Assembly (NCBI RefSeq): GCF_902506095.1 | Contig: NZ_LR733293.1 | Coordinates: 3,471,089-3,535,088, forward strand | Origin: Arthrobacter sp. 9AX | GTDB lineage: Bacteria; Actinomycetota; Actinomycetes; Actinomycetales; Micrococcaceae | Length of the DNA stretch: 64,000 nt | Direction of reading: 5' to 3' | Shown: positions 37,349 through 45,851 of the stretch, one piece after another | Numbering within the stretch: the first letter of the stretch is position 1 | Layout: every line of letters starts with the position of its first letter | Translations under genes and position numbers: made by a program | The notes under the pieces: model-generated | Database searches by the model: none | Told to the model about the DNA's origin: nothing | The model's input: the letters and a program-made list of their open reading frames with translations, nothing else

Positions 37349-38178
37349 GCGGCCCGGCCCAGGTCCGACAGCAAGTTCCCGTCCTCGGGCTGGCGCCCCC
37401 TGCCCTTGCCCTTGCCCTTGTCCTTGCCCGGCTGGGTGGCCGGGACCATGGCACGGAGCCGTTCGGCCAGCAGCAGCGGCTGGGTGCCGTTCTGGACGGC
37501 CAGCATGCCCTCCATCAGCAGGGTCATCCGTTCCACTTCAAGGTCTGAGAGCCGCTTGAGCCTGGAGCTGAAGGGCAGCCAGAGGAAGTTCGCGGACACC
37601 AGGCCCCACAGCGTGGCAACGAAGGCGGTGGCGATCATGGGGCCCAGGTGGTCCGGGGTGGAGAGGTTCTCCAGGACGTGGGTCAGGGACACCACGGTGC
37701 CAATGATGCCGATGGTGGGCGCGTAACCGCCCAGGCTCGCGAAGAACTTGCTGGAGATCCGGTCGCGGCGCATCTTTGTATCGATCTCGTCTTCCATGAG
37801 CATGCGCAGCTCTTCGGCGTCCGTGCCGTCGGCGATGTTCTGCAGTGCCCGGGCCAGGAACGGGTCCGCCGCCTTGCCGGCCTCGTCCTCCAGGGCGAGG
37901 AGCCCCTCGCTGCGGGCCTTCTCGGCGAACCCGACCACCTGTTCGATGCTGTCCTGCGGCTTGGCGGGCTTGGCCAGGAAGGCCCGGGGCAGGTCCTTGA
38001 ACGCCTGGATGAAGTCCCGCAGCGTGTTGCCTGCCAGGCCCACGGCCAAGGTGGCGCCGAACACCAAGACCATGGGAGCGGGCAGCAGCAGGGCCTCGAT
38101 GTGGGCGCCCTCAAGCGTGACCATCACGTAGACGGACCCGAAGGCCAGGAGCAGTCCGATAAGTGTTGCGGGATCCAT
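37345..38178 (-). CDS. motA: Flagellar motor stator protein MotA
   Basis: About 277 aa from ATG 38178, which is preceded by GAGGAG located inside the end of flbD. Four helices with the MotA/ExbB block YAPTIGIIGTVVSLTHVL and a cytoplasmic loop rich in charged residues. Forms the proton channel with MotB. The gene overlaps flbD by regulatory sequence only. Confidence 0.95.
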   Translation of the reverse strand: MDPATLIGLLLAFGSVYVMVTLEGAHIEALLLPAPMVLVFGATLAVGLAGNTLRDFIQAFKDLPRAFLAKPAKPQDSIEQVVGFAEKARSEGLLALEDEAGKAADPFLARALQNIADGTDAEELRMLMEDEIDTKMRRDRISSKFFASLGGYAPTIGIIGTVVSLTHVLENLSTPDHLGPMIATAFVATLWGLVSANFLWLPFSSRLKRLSDLEVERMTLLMEGMLAVQNGTQPLLLAERLRAMVPATQPGKDKGKGKGRGRQPEDGNLLSDLGRAA

Positions 38179-38182
38179 GGCG

Positions 38183-38428
38183 TTACTCCTCGGGTGTCCG
38201 GACAAGGCTGAGCGGGTACCCGGTGACCGTGGGCAGGTCCTGCGCCCGGCGAAGCACGTAGGCCCGGTAGTTTGCGATCAGTTCCACAACCTCGGCCAGG
38301 CTTTCCCGCACAACGTACGTGGCGCCGTCGAGAGTCACCAGATGCGTGTCCGGGCTTTCATGGATACGTTCAATCAGGTCCGGGTTCACGGCGAAGCGGG
38401 TGCCGTTGAGGCGGGTGACAACGATCAT
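38183..38428 (-). CDS. flbD: FlbD-family small flagellar protein
   Basis: 81 aa. MIVVTRLNGTRFAVNPDLIERI followed by VTLDGATYVVRESLAEVVELI is the FlbD/SwrD signature. In Bacillus SwrD increases stator function; the family lies next to motA. First gene of the operon started by the sigma-28 promoter at 38475-38501, whose leader carries a CACGGA hairpin. Confidence 0.92.
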   Translation of the reverse strand: MIVVTRLNGTRFAVNPDLIERIHESPDTHLVTLDGATYVVRESLAEVVELIANYRAYVLRRAQDLPTVTGYPLSLVRTPEE

Positions 38429-38450
38429 GGGCCGTTTCTGCTCTGTGGGT

Positions 38451-38468
38451 GGGAAAGTCCGTGTTCCC
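38451..38468 (-). promoter_or_regulatory. CsrA-site-like hairpin in flbD leader
   Basis: On the mRNA, GGGAA pairs with TTCCC around the loop CACGGACT, presenting GGA. It begins within about ten bases of the expected transcript start and ends 22 bases before the flbD ATG. Same core, CACGGA, as in the fliC and flgB leaders. Confidence 0.6.
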
Positions 38469-38474
38469 TCCCTA

Positions 38475-38501
38475 CTGTCGGCCGGCGGCGCTCCCGCGTT
38501 A
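38475..38501 (-). promoter_or_regulatory. Sigma-28-type promoter for flbD-motA...csrA
   Basis: TAAC, fifteen bases, GCCGACAG on the minus strand, 47 bases before the flbD ATG. One mismatch (C for T) in the -10 relative to the flgB promoter. Confidence 0.8.
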
Positions 38502-38650
38502 GGACGTGCCTCATCGATTGCTCCGCAACTGCCTTTTCGTCCCGCAAAACCAGCAGTTACGGAGCAATGGATGGAGGGTTGTGGCGGAGGGTGGGCCCAC
38601 GCCGGCAGGGTTCCCTGGCCGAGCTTGCGAGGTTAGGGTGCCGGTGGGGA

Positions 38651-39823
38651 CTACCGCTTCAGGTTGGACAGCTCCTGGAGCACCTCATCCGAGGTGGTGA
38701 TGATGCGGGCGTTCGCCTGGAACCCCCGCTGCGCAACGATCAGGTTGGTGAATTCCTGGGACAGGTCAACGTTGGACATTTCCAGCGAGCCGGTGGCCAA
38801 GGTGCCGATCCCCGCTTCGCCCGGTGCGCCCAGCTGGGCGGCGCCCGAGTTTCCGGTGGCCACGTAGCTTGAGCCGCCGGCCTTTTCCAGGCCGCCGGGG
38901 TTCGCGAACTTTGCCAGTGCCACCCGGGCCAGCACTTCGCGGCTGCCGTTACTGAAGGACCCCACGAGGGACCCGTCCGCGGCGAGGGTGTAGGACTCCA
39001 GGGTGCCGGCCTCGGCGCCATCCTGCCCGGCCACGGTAAGCGTGTTCATTCCCGCGTACCCGGTCACGGCCGCCAGATCCACGGTGATGCCTCCCACCGC
39101 CATGGTCCCGGCCGAGGTCAGCGCCCCGTCCTGGAAGGCCAGGGTTGAGGCTCCGGTGGCGCCGTTGGCATCAACGCCGGTCACGTCCCAGCCGCCGGCG
39201 GTGCGGCTGAACGTCAGGTTCAGGGCCCGGGAGGCGCCGTCGCCGTTGAACACCTTCACCTGCCGCTCCACTGACGTGCCCACGGGCGCATCCGCGGGGA
39301 GGTTGCCGTTAAGGGCTGCCCGGGTGGTGGCGACGGCGGGTGAGGTGGTGTTCGGGGAGAGGACAATGCCGGCCAGCGGGCCGCCGGTGTTCACCACGCC
39401 GTTGACCGCCGCCCAGCCCTGCAGGATGCCGCCGTCCGGGCTGACCAGCCGGCCGGCGCTGTCCGGCTCGAAAGCACCGGCCCGGGTGTAGAAGTTCTGC
39501 CCGCCCTTGCCGGTGATGAAGAAGCCGTCACCGGAGATCATCATGTCCGAGCCCCGGCCGGTGCTCTGCGCCGAACCCTGGCCGAAGTTGGTGCTGATGC
39601 CGGCCACCCGCACGCCGAGGCCGATCTGGGCAGGGTTGGAGCCGGCGGCACCGTCCTGCCCCGCCGCGGCGGCCTGCGTCATCTGGGAAAGTGTGTCCTG
39701 GAACTGTGTGGCGGAGGCCTTGAAGCCGGTGGTGTTCACGTTGGCGATGTTGTTGCCGGTGACGTCCAGCATGGTCTGGTGGGCGCGGAGTCCGGAGATG
39801 CCGGAGTACAGGGAACGCAGCAT
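38651..39823 (-). CDS. flgE: Flagellar hook protein FlgE
   Basis: 390 aa. N-terminal rod/hook motif MLRSLYSGISGLRAHQTML with NNIANVNTTGFK, internal DGFFITGKGGQNFYTRAGAF, and C-terminal SNVDLSQEFTNLIVAQRGFQANARII, all diagnostic of hook/rod axial proteins. It follows flgD, the hook cap gene, by 49 bases, which supports FlgE over FlgG or FlgF. No separate distal rod gene was found in the window. Confidence 0.93.
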   Translation of the reverse strand: MLRSLYSGISGLRAHQTMLDVTGNNIANVNTTGFKASATQFQDTLSQMTQAAAAGQDGAAGSNPAQIGLGVRVAGISTNFGQGSAQSTGRGSDMMISGDGFFITGKGGQNFYTRAGAFEPDSAGRLVSPDGGILQGWAAVNGVVNTGGPLAGIVLSPNTTSPAVATTRAALNGNLPADAPVGTSVERQVKVFNGDGASRALNLTFSRTAGGWDVTGVDANGATGASTLAFQDGALTSAGTMAVGGITVDLAAVTGYAGMNTLTVAGQDGAEAGTLESYTLAADGSLVGSFSNGSREVLARVALAKFANPGGLEKAGGSSYVATGNSGAAQLGAPGEAGIGTLATGSLEMSNVDLSQEFTNLIVAQRGFQANARIITTSDEVLQELSNLKR

Positions 39824-39872
39824 GGGAGGGCCTTTCGTCGGGGGTGGAACAGGAGGTCTGGTTGTGGTGGGG

Positions 39873-40310
39873 TCAGGACGGTGTTAGGGAGCCAGGCGTG
39901 GCCGGGACGCTGATCCCGGAGATGGAATCGAGCGGGACTTTGCTGCCGCCCACCGTCACCACCGGCACGCCTGTGGCGAAGGAGACGGAAGTAGCCACGC
40001 CGCTTCCTTCAGTGCCGTCCGGCAGCAGGTAACTGACCTCGGAGCCCACGATCTGGGCCGCTGCTGTGCGCATCTGGAGTGAGAAGCTCTCCTTGGCTCC
40101 AGTGGAGAGCTCAGTCATTTTTTCCATCATGGACAGCTGCACGGACTGGGCCATCATCTGGTTGGTGTCCATGGGTGCGCCGGGGTCCTGGTACTTCAGC
40201 TGCGTCACCAGCAGCTTCATGAAAACGTCCGAGTCCAGGCTCTGCACCGGCTGGCGTGTTGTGGTGCCGGCCTGGATGCCGCTGGTGGCGCCGAGGGCTT
40301 CGACGGTCAT
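39873..40310 (-). CDS. flgD: Hook capping protein FlgD
   Basis: 145 aa, short form. DVFMKLLVTQLKYQDPGAPMDTNQMMAQSVQLSMME is the conserved FlgD N-terminal block; the C-terminal part has only a small remnant of the Fn3/tudor domains. It caps the growing hook. It lies between fliK and flgE, as in Bacillus. Confidence 0.93.
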   Translation of the reverse strand: MTVEALGATSGIQAGTTTRQPVQSLDSDVFMKLLVTQLKYQDPGAPMDTNQMMAQSVQLSMMEKMTELSTGAKESFSLQMRTAAAQIVGSEVSYLLPDGTEGSGVATSVSFATGVPVVTVGGSKVPLDSISGISVPATPGSLTPS

Positions 40311-40340
40311 GGGTGGCTCTCTTTCATGGTTGCGGGTGCT

Positions 40341-41687
40341 TCATGCCAGGATGTCCAGGCTGCCGTGCGGGTTTCCTGGAAGTACGACGGCCGGGCGGCG
40401 GGCTGCGCGGATGGGTTCAGCCGGTGCCGCCACAGTTGGCTGGGGCTGGCCCCGCTCCCGGCTTCCGGGATCCTGCCACGGCTCTCCTCCGGTGTCCGGC
40501 GGGGAACTCTGATCGGAGAGGTCAAGGCTGGTTCCCAGTCCGGATTCCGCCAGCCCGCGGCGGAGTTCGGGCAGGATGGTCCGCAGCGCGTCCCTGCCGG
40601 CGTCCCCGGGGGCGAACAATTCGATCCGCACCCCGCTGGCGTCGATGTGGGCACGCACCGTGACCGGGCCCAGGTCCTCGGGCGAGACCTTCAGTGTCAT
40701 GACGTGCTCCCCCGGCGCGGCCGACGCGAGCGAGAACAGCGGGCCGGCCAGCTGCGGTGTGAGCCTGCCGGGATCGGTGAAGCCCGCGGGGTGGGACGGT
40801 GCAGGCTGGGCGGTAGCCGTGGCCGGAAGCGGGGCGGCGGGCGCAGCGTGGACGGGAGGTGCCGCGTAGGTTGGTGCCGGAGGTGCTTCTCCGGATGCGG
40901 AGTGCCCTGGGACGTCGGATTCTGCCCCGGCGAAGAGGAGCGCACCGGCGCCTGACGTGGTGGAGCTGAGCGGGCCTGACGTGGCGGAGCTGAGCGGGCC
41001 TGACGTGGCGGAGCTTGCCGCGCCACCATCCTGCGGCGTTGCCGTGAAGGTGCTGTTTCCGGAAGCTTGCCCTATCCCGGGAGCGTGACCGATGCCAGGG
41101 CCCTGCCGGGCCGCAGGAGTGCCTTCCGTAGCGCTGATGGCCTGGGCGGCGTCTCCCGTTGCCGGATCAGAACCTTGCCTGCCGGCCGGCGAACCTTTGA
41201 CGTCCGGGACTGCAGCAGCGGCATCAGCAGCCGCCCGCTGGCCCTCCGCAATCGGGGCTGCCGCAGAAGCGGCATCAGGCCCCGCGGAGCCAGCAGCGGC
41301 GGCTGCGGGGAGCCACATCGTGGCACCGCTGGTGACGGTGGAGGCGGGAACTAAAGCCGCTGCGAAAGGTGCCACCGCGGCTGGAAACGGGAGCACCCCT
41401 GCCTGGCCCGGCACTGGGTCCGCCGCAGTCACCAAGGCGGTGCCGCCGTCGTCGGCCTTTCCCAGCGACTCCCCGGGCTCCGCAACGTCCCCCTGTATCG
41501 ACACCGCGGGGGCCGCTGCCAGCACGTCTACAAGGACGGCGTCGAACGGGAAGCCGCCGCTTGCTTCAGGCGGCTGTTGGCCCCGCGCACCGTTGCCCGG
41601 ACTTTGCACCTGGCGGTTCGCCGGTGCAAAGTCCGGGTGGGGGTGCCGGGGAGAAGCGGGGGGAAGGAGAAGCGGCAGCTGCATCAT
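40341..41687 (-). CDS. fliK: Flagellar hook-length control protein FliK
   Basis: About 448 aa from ATG 41687, whose ATGA overlaps the stop of the NlpC/P60 gene. The first three quarters are Ala/Pro/Gly-rich and disordered. The C-terminal domain has VMTLKVSPEDLGPVTVRAHIDASGV and ALRTILPELRRGLAESGL, the Flg_hook FliK core that contacts FlhB to stop hook export. An internal 24-base repeat is present in the disordered region. Confidence 0.88.
   Translation of the reverse strand: MMQLPLLLPPASPRHPHPDFAPANRQVQSPGNGARGQQPPEASGGFPFDAVLVDVLAAAPAVSIQGDVAEPGESLGKADDGGTALVTAADPVPGQAGVLPFPAAVAPFAAALVPASTVTSGATMWLPAAAAAGSAGPDAASAAAPIAEGQRAAADAAAAVPDVKGSPAGRQGSDPATGDAAQAISATEGTPAARQGPGIGHAPGIGQASGNSTFTATPQDGGAASSATSGPLSSATSGPLSSTTSGAGALLFAGAESDVPGHSASGEAPPAPTYAAPPVHAAPAAPLPATATAQPAPSHPAGFTDPGRLTPQLAGPLFSLASAAPGEHVMTLKVSPEDLGPVTVRAHIDASGVRIELFAPGDAGRDALRTILPELRRGLAESGLGTSLDLSDQSSPPDTGGEPWQDPGSRERGQPQPTVAAPAEPIRAARRPAVVLPGNPHGSLDILA
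40951..41015 (-). repeat. 24-bp tandem repeat in fliK, nearly three copies
   Basis: CCTGACGTGGCGGAGCTGAG (plus-strand form, unit 24 bases) is repeated at 40951, 40975 and 40999, encoding ATSGPLSS in the disordered part of FliK. Copy number could change the length of this ruler protein. Confidence 0.75.
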
Positions 41688-42337
41688 GAGGCCCCCTGGC
41701 CGGCGGGCACGATCCGGCGGATGGACGTCAGGTTGGACTGTTGTTCCCAGGCGTCGCGGATCTGGATGGTCTGTCCGGGCACGGGGGCATCGATAGCCTT
41801 GCCGTTGCCCAGGTATATGGAGATATGTTCGCCGCCGAAGCTGACCAGGAGGTCCCCCGGACTTGCTTCGGCGAGGGACGCCACCGGGGTTCCCACCTTC
41901 ATCTGATCGCTGACCACACGCGGAATGTCGACGCCCAGGTCCTTGAAGACCCGCTGGACAAAGCCGGAGCAGTCCATGCCGGTGGCCGGGTTGGTGCCGC
42001 CCCACACGTAGGGGACGCCGATGTACTTCTTGGCGGCGGCCACCACATCAGTGCCCGTAGCCGTCCCGGCCTGCACTGGGGTGGCGCCGGTGCTGAGCGC
42101 CCCGGTCACCCCGGACAGTCCGGTCAGGCCTGCAATTCCGGCTGACCCGGCCAGGCTGGAAATGCTGCCCAGGGCTGTGCTGCTGTCCCCGCCCGCGGCG
42201 GCCAGGGCGGCGTCGAAAGCTGCGGCGTTGGCGGCCGTTGAGGCGGTGGGCGCGGGCGTGGACTCGATGGGCCGGGACAGCTGGTCGATCATGGACTGGA
42301 TGGTGCTGATCCGGCCGATGATTTCAGTCATGCTCAT
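41684..42337 (-). CDS. NlpC/P60 peptidoglycan hydrolase in the flagellar operon
   Basis: 217 aa from ATG 42337, which overlaps the fliJ stop (ATGA). The N-terminal ~90 residues are Ala/Ser-rich. The C-terminal domain is NlpC/P60: IGVPYVWGGTNPATGMDCSGFVQ with the nucleophile Cys near residue 121, and GEHISIYLGNG with the catalytic His. These enzymes cut D-Glu-(meso-A2pm or Lys) bonds in peptides of the wall. There is no clear signal peptide, so export through the flagellar apparatus, as for FlgJ, is plausible. It may open the wall for the rod. Confidence 0.87.
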   Translation of the reverse strand: MSMTEIIGRISTIQSMIDQLSRPIESTPAPTASTAANAAAFDAALAAAGGDSSTALGSISSLAGSAGIAGLTGLSGVTGALSTGATPVQAGTATGTDVVAAAKKYIGVPYVWGGTNPATGMDCSGFVQRVFKDLGVDIPRVVSDQMKVGTPVASLAEASPGDLLVSFGGEHISIYLGNGKAIDAPVPGQTIQIRDAWEQQSNLTSIRRIVPAGQGAS

Positions 42338-42768
42338 GAGGAGGCCTGTCCTGCCGTGCGGTGCCAGGATGTGGACGCGATCTCGTCCAGGACGCCCTGT
42401 TCGGCGCGCAGCTCGGCCACGGCGAGTTCGGTCCCGTGCCGGAGTTCGAGCTTCTCCAGCCCCACAGCCTTGCGCCGCGCCTCGGTGTAATCGGTGCGGG
42501 CTTCGGCGAGCTGGGCCTCGGTGGCAGCGGCCAGGGCATCCAGGTCCGCGAGCATGCTTTGCGACGAGGCACGGGCCGCGGCGATGGCCAGCAGGGCCGA
42601 CGAACTGCCCGCAGTCTGGTCCGAACTGCCCAGCTCCGTCCGCGCGGCGGCGCGGCGTTCGCGGGCGCCCTGCGAACGCGAACTGGCACGGGCCATTTCT
42701 GTTGCTGCCTGGTCCTGCTGCATCTTGCGCAGCCTGAGCAGACCGGCAAGGGGAAACTGTCGGTTCAT
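42334..42768 (-). CDS. fliJ: Flagellar export protein FliJ-like
   Basis: 144 aa from ATG 42768, which overlaps the fliI stop (ATGA). The product starts MNRQFPLAGLLRLRKMQQDQAATEM, as FliJ proteins do, and is one long coiled coil. FliJ sits in the FliI ring and couples it to FlhA. Sequence similarity in this family is low; assignment rests on the start, coiled coil and position after fliI. Confidence 0.82.
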   Translation of the reverse strand: MNRQFPLAGLLRLRKMQQDQAATEMARASSRSQGARERRAAARTELGSSDQTAGSSSALLAIAAARASSQSMLADLDALAAATEAQLAEARTDYTEARRKAVGLEKLELRHGTELAVAELRAEQGVLDEIASTSWHRTAGQASS

Positions 42769-44102
42769 GCGGCTCCTTCCAGGGCTCCAAGGCGTGCGGT
42801 AAGGGCAGTCAGGGCCTGCCACGATTGGCTGTGCGGGGTGAAATCGTCCATCCGCTGCTGCAGGAAACCGTTGATGGCGCCCTCATTGTCCAGGGCGGCG
42901 TCCACCAGCGGATTGGTCCCCCGGTGGTATGCGCCGACATCGATCAGGTCCTGTGCGTTCCGCCGCGCAGCCAGGACCTTGCGCAGCAACGACGCCACGG
43001 CGGTGCACGCCGGGGCATTCACTTTGGCGGCGACGCGTGACACGGAGCCCAGCACGTCCACGGACGGAAAGTGGCCGGCCACGGCGAGTTTGCGGTCCAG
43101 CACCACGTGGCCGTCCAGGATGGACCGGGCGGCGTCTGCGATGGGCTCGTTGTGGTCATCACCGTCCACCAGGACTGTGTAAATCCCTGTGACGGAGCCC
43201 GTCTCGGCGGTGCCGGCCCGTTCCAGCAGGCGGGCCAGGAGGGAAAACGTGGACGGCGGGTAGCCGCGGGTGGCAGGCGGCTCGCCGGCGGAGAGGCCGA
43301 TCTCCCGCTGCGCCATGGCGACACGGGTGAGCGAATCCATCATCAGGACCACGTCCTGGCCGGATTCACGGAACGACTCCGCGATCCGGGTGGCCGTCAC
43401 GGCCGAGCGGAGCCGCATCAGGGCGGGTTCGTCCGAGGTAGCCACCACCACCACGGAGCGGGCCAGGCCTTCCGGACCCAGATCGTCCTCAAGGAATTCG
43501 CGCACTTCGCGGCCGCGCTCGCCAACCAGGGCGATCACCGACACTTCGGCGTCGGTACCGCGGGCGATCATAGAGAGCAGCGAGGACTTGCCCACGCCGG
43601 AACCCGCGAACAAGCCCATGCGCTGGCCGCGGCCCAGCGTGGCCATGGTGTCCAGCACCCGGACACCGGTGTGCAGCGGTGCGTCCACGCGGGCCCGGTG
43701 CATGGCAGAGGGTGATTCGTTGTCCGCCGGGACCATCACGCCGGTGCGGAGCGGGCCTTTCCCGTCAATCGGCCGGCCCAGCCCGTCCAGCACCCGCCCG
43801 AAGAGCCCGGTCCCGGTGGGGACCAGCAGCGGCGTCCCCTTGGACCTCGCCGGATCACCTGCGGCCACACCGGCGAGGCGGCCCAGGGGCATACAGCGGA
43901 TGGCGCCGCTGACGGAGGCCACCACTTCGGCGTCGAGCCCTGGCCCGTCCCCTACGGTGATCAGGTCCCCCACCGCGCAGTCCAGTCCGGTGATTTCCAG
44001 GCCGAGGCCCAGGACGGCGGTCACGGTGCCGATGCGTTCGGGCGCGGCAGCGGTGAGGGCCTGGCTGAACCGGTTGCCGTAGGGGCGCCACGTCACGGTC
44101 AT
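42765..44102 (-). CDS. fliI: Flagellar export ATPase FliI
   Basis: 445 aa. Walker A GLFAGSGVGKSSLL at about residues 163-176, VIALVGERGREVREF, Walker B VVLMMDSLTRVAMAQREIGL and the PPATRGYPPSTFSLLARLLERAG block, all diagnostic of FliI and of the F1-beta-like ATPase family. Hexameric ATPase of type III export. Its start overlaps the fliH stop. Confidence 0.97.
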   Translation of the reverse strand: MTVTWRPYGNRFSQALTAAAPERIGTVTAVLGLGLEITGLDCAVGDLITVGDGPGLDAEVVASVSGAIRCMPLGRLAGVAAGDPARSKGTPLLVPTGTGLFGRVLDGLGRPIDGKGPLRTGVMVPADNESPSAMHRARVDAPLHTGVRVLDTMATLGRGQRMGLFAGSGVGKSSLLSMIARGTDAEVSVIALVGERGREVREFLEDDLGPEGLARSVVVVATSDEPALMRLRSAVTATRIAESFRESGQDVVLMMDSLTRVAMAQREIGLSAGEPPATRGYPPSTFSLLARLLERAGTAETGSVTGIYTVLVDGDDHNEPIADAARSILDGHVVLDRKLAVAGHFPSVDVLGSVSRVAAKVNAPACTAVASLLRKVLAARRNAQDLIDVGAYHRGTNPLVDAALDNEGAINGFLQQRMDDFTPHSQSWQALTALTARLGALEGAA

Positions 44103-44824
44103 GGCTGGGCTCCTGGCCGGCCCGGCAGCGCGGTGTGTTCCGGGGCGTGTTCCGGTCCCAGCAGCACAGCCCTGGCGCGGGCCAGGGCTGTGCCCAGCCG
44201 CGCGTCCAGCCAGCCGCTCGGGTACTGCGCCATAGCGTCGCCGCGGGCCAAGGACGGGTCCGGGACGAGGTGGACGCCTGCCGGCAGCACTGCTCTTTGC
44301 AATACGGCGACGTCGTCCGGGTGCATCCGGACCGCGGATACCTCGGGGGTGCCGCCCCTGCTGCGTTCTGCGTGGCCCGGCGCAGTGCCTTGCAAGCTGC
44401 CCTCGCCGGCGTCGGCGGCGCCGGACCCGCTTGGGGACAATGCCCGCTGAAGCGCCGCGCGCGCGGTGCGGTCGCCGTCGTGCAGCTCATAAGCCAGCAC
44501 GGCTTCGGCAAGCTCAAGTGCGCTGGCGGCCAGGACCGCTTCGGCGTCCTGAAGCAACAGCGCAAAGCGCTGCTGGAAGGCGGCGGCTGCGGCGCCGAGC
44601 AGTGCGACCGCGTGCTCCGTTGCTTCGTGCGCGGAGTCCAGGGCCGCGTTGTGCTCGGCCTGGTGGCGCTCCGCTTGCGTTGCCTGCTCGGCGGCAGCGG
44701 CCCGCAGTCCGGCGGCGTATCCGGCGGCATGGCCCTGGACGTAACCGCGCTCCTGCGCCTCGGAGACGCCACGCGGTTCCAGCCGCGGGAAGACCACCGT
44801 GATGGGTGGGGCTTCAGTAGACAA
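44099..44824 (-). CDS. fliH: Flagellar assembly protein FliH
   Basis: 241 aa. The Gly/Ala-rich segment QERGYVQGHAAGYAAGLRAA (residues ~24-43) and a long Ala/Glu helix are typical of FliH, with a C-terminal domain containing VRMHPDDVAVLQRA. FliH is the peripheral stalk-like partner and negative regulator of FliI. Overlaps fliG by 11 bases. Confidence 0.88.
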   Translation of the reverse strand: MSTEAPPITVVFPRLEPRGVSEAQERGYVQGHAAGYAAGLRAAAAEQATQAERHQAEHNAALDSAHEATEHAVALLGAAAAAFQQRFALLLQDAEAVLAASALELAEAVLAYELHDGDRTARAALQRALSPSGSGAADAGEGSLQGTAPGHAERSRGGTPEVSAVRMHPDDVAVLQRAVLPAGVHLVPDPSLARGDAMAQYPSGWLDARLGTALARARAVLLGPEHAPEHTALPGRPGAQP

Positions 44825-45851
44825 GATCGTCCTCCTCGCCGCGCCGCACCACGATGGCGCCGTTGGCCTCCAGTTCGCGGATGGACCGGACGATTTCCGC
44901 CCGGGCTTCCTCCACCTGGGAGGCGCGGACCGGCCCGGCGTTGGCCATTTCGGCTTCGAGGATCTCCTGGTTCCGGCCCGAAACGTTGGTCCGGACGGCG
45001 TCCAGGACCACCGCGGGGGCGCCCTTCATGGCGAGGGCCAGCACCTCCGGAGGCACCCCGCGCAGGATCTGCTGGATGTCCCGCCGTTCCAGCTTCACGA
45101 TGTCCACGAAGGTCAACATCCGGGCGCGGACTTCCGTGGCCAACGCCGGGTCCAGGGTTTCCAGCCCGTCCAGCACGGAGCGTTCGGTGGAGACGTCCGA
45201 GCGGTTGATGATGTCCACGAGCGGCTGGATCCCGCCCACCGTCTCCGTTGATTTGCCCTGCGACACCACAGCGCCGGAGCGCTGTTTCAGCGTGTCGGCC
45301 ACGATTCCCACGGCTTCGGGAGTGGGCGAACCCATAAGGGCGATGCAGCGTGCCACGTCGCTGCGCTGGGCATCCGCCAGGCCCGCCATCACGGCGGAGG
45401 CCTTAGCCGGGCGCAGGTGCGCGAGGACCAGGGCGATGGTTTGCGGCAGCTCGCTGTCGATGAGGGCCAGGATTTGCCCGGAATCCATCATCTCCAGGAA
45501 CTCGAAGGACTTCCCGGCCATGGTTGAGGCGAGTCGGTCCATAAAGCCCGCGGCCTTGTCGGCGCCGAAGGAGGCCTCCAGGAGGCCTACGGCGAGTTCC
45601 TGGCCGCCGCGGGCCGTGCGGCGGCCGCTCACCGCGATGTCATGGAATTCGCCCATGACCTGGTCCGCCACTGCCGGCGAGACCCGGCGCAGGCGCACGA
45701 TTTCCGCCGCGATGTCTTCTGCTTCTGCCTCGGAGAACTGGGCCATGACGGCGGCGGCGCTTTCCGGGCTCATCTGCATGAGGACCACTGCCACTTTTTG
45801 GGCGCCGGACAAGACCGCGGCCAGGTCCGTGCCGGGCTGCCCCGGGGTCAT
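44814..45851 (-). CDS. fliG: Flagellar motor switch protein FliG
   Basis: 345 aa, normal length. KVAVVLMQMSPESAAAVM at the N-terminus, the middle ELPQTIALVLAHLRPAKASAVM (EHPQTIA-type motif), and the C-terminal torque helix region FVDIVKLERRDIQQILRGV with charged residues facing MotA. Its ATG overlaps the fliF stop. Confidence 0.96.
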   Translation of the reverse strand: MTPGQPGTDLAAVLSGAQKVAVVLMQMSPESAAAVMAQFSEAEAEDIAAEIVRLRRVSPAVADQVMGEFHDIAVSGRRTARGGQELAVGLLEASFGADKAAGFMDRLASTMAGKSFEFLEMMDSGQILALIDSELPQTIALVLAHLRPAKASAVMAGLADAQRSDVARCIALMGSPTPEAVGIVADTLKQRSGAVVSQGKSTETVGGIQPLVDIINRSDVSTERSVLDGLETLDPALATEVRARMLTFVDIVKLERRDIQQILRGVPPEVLALAMKGAPAVVLDAVRTNVSGRNQEILEAEMANAGPVRASQVEEARAEIVRSIRELEANGAIVVRRGEEDDLVY

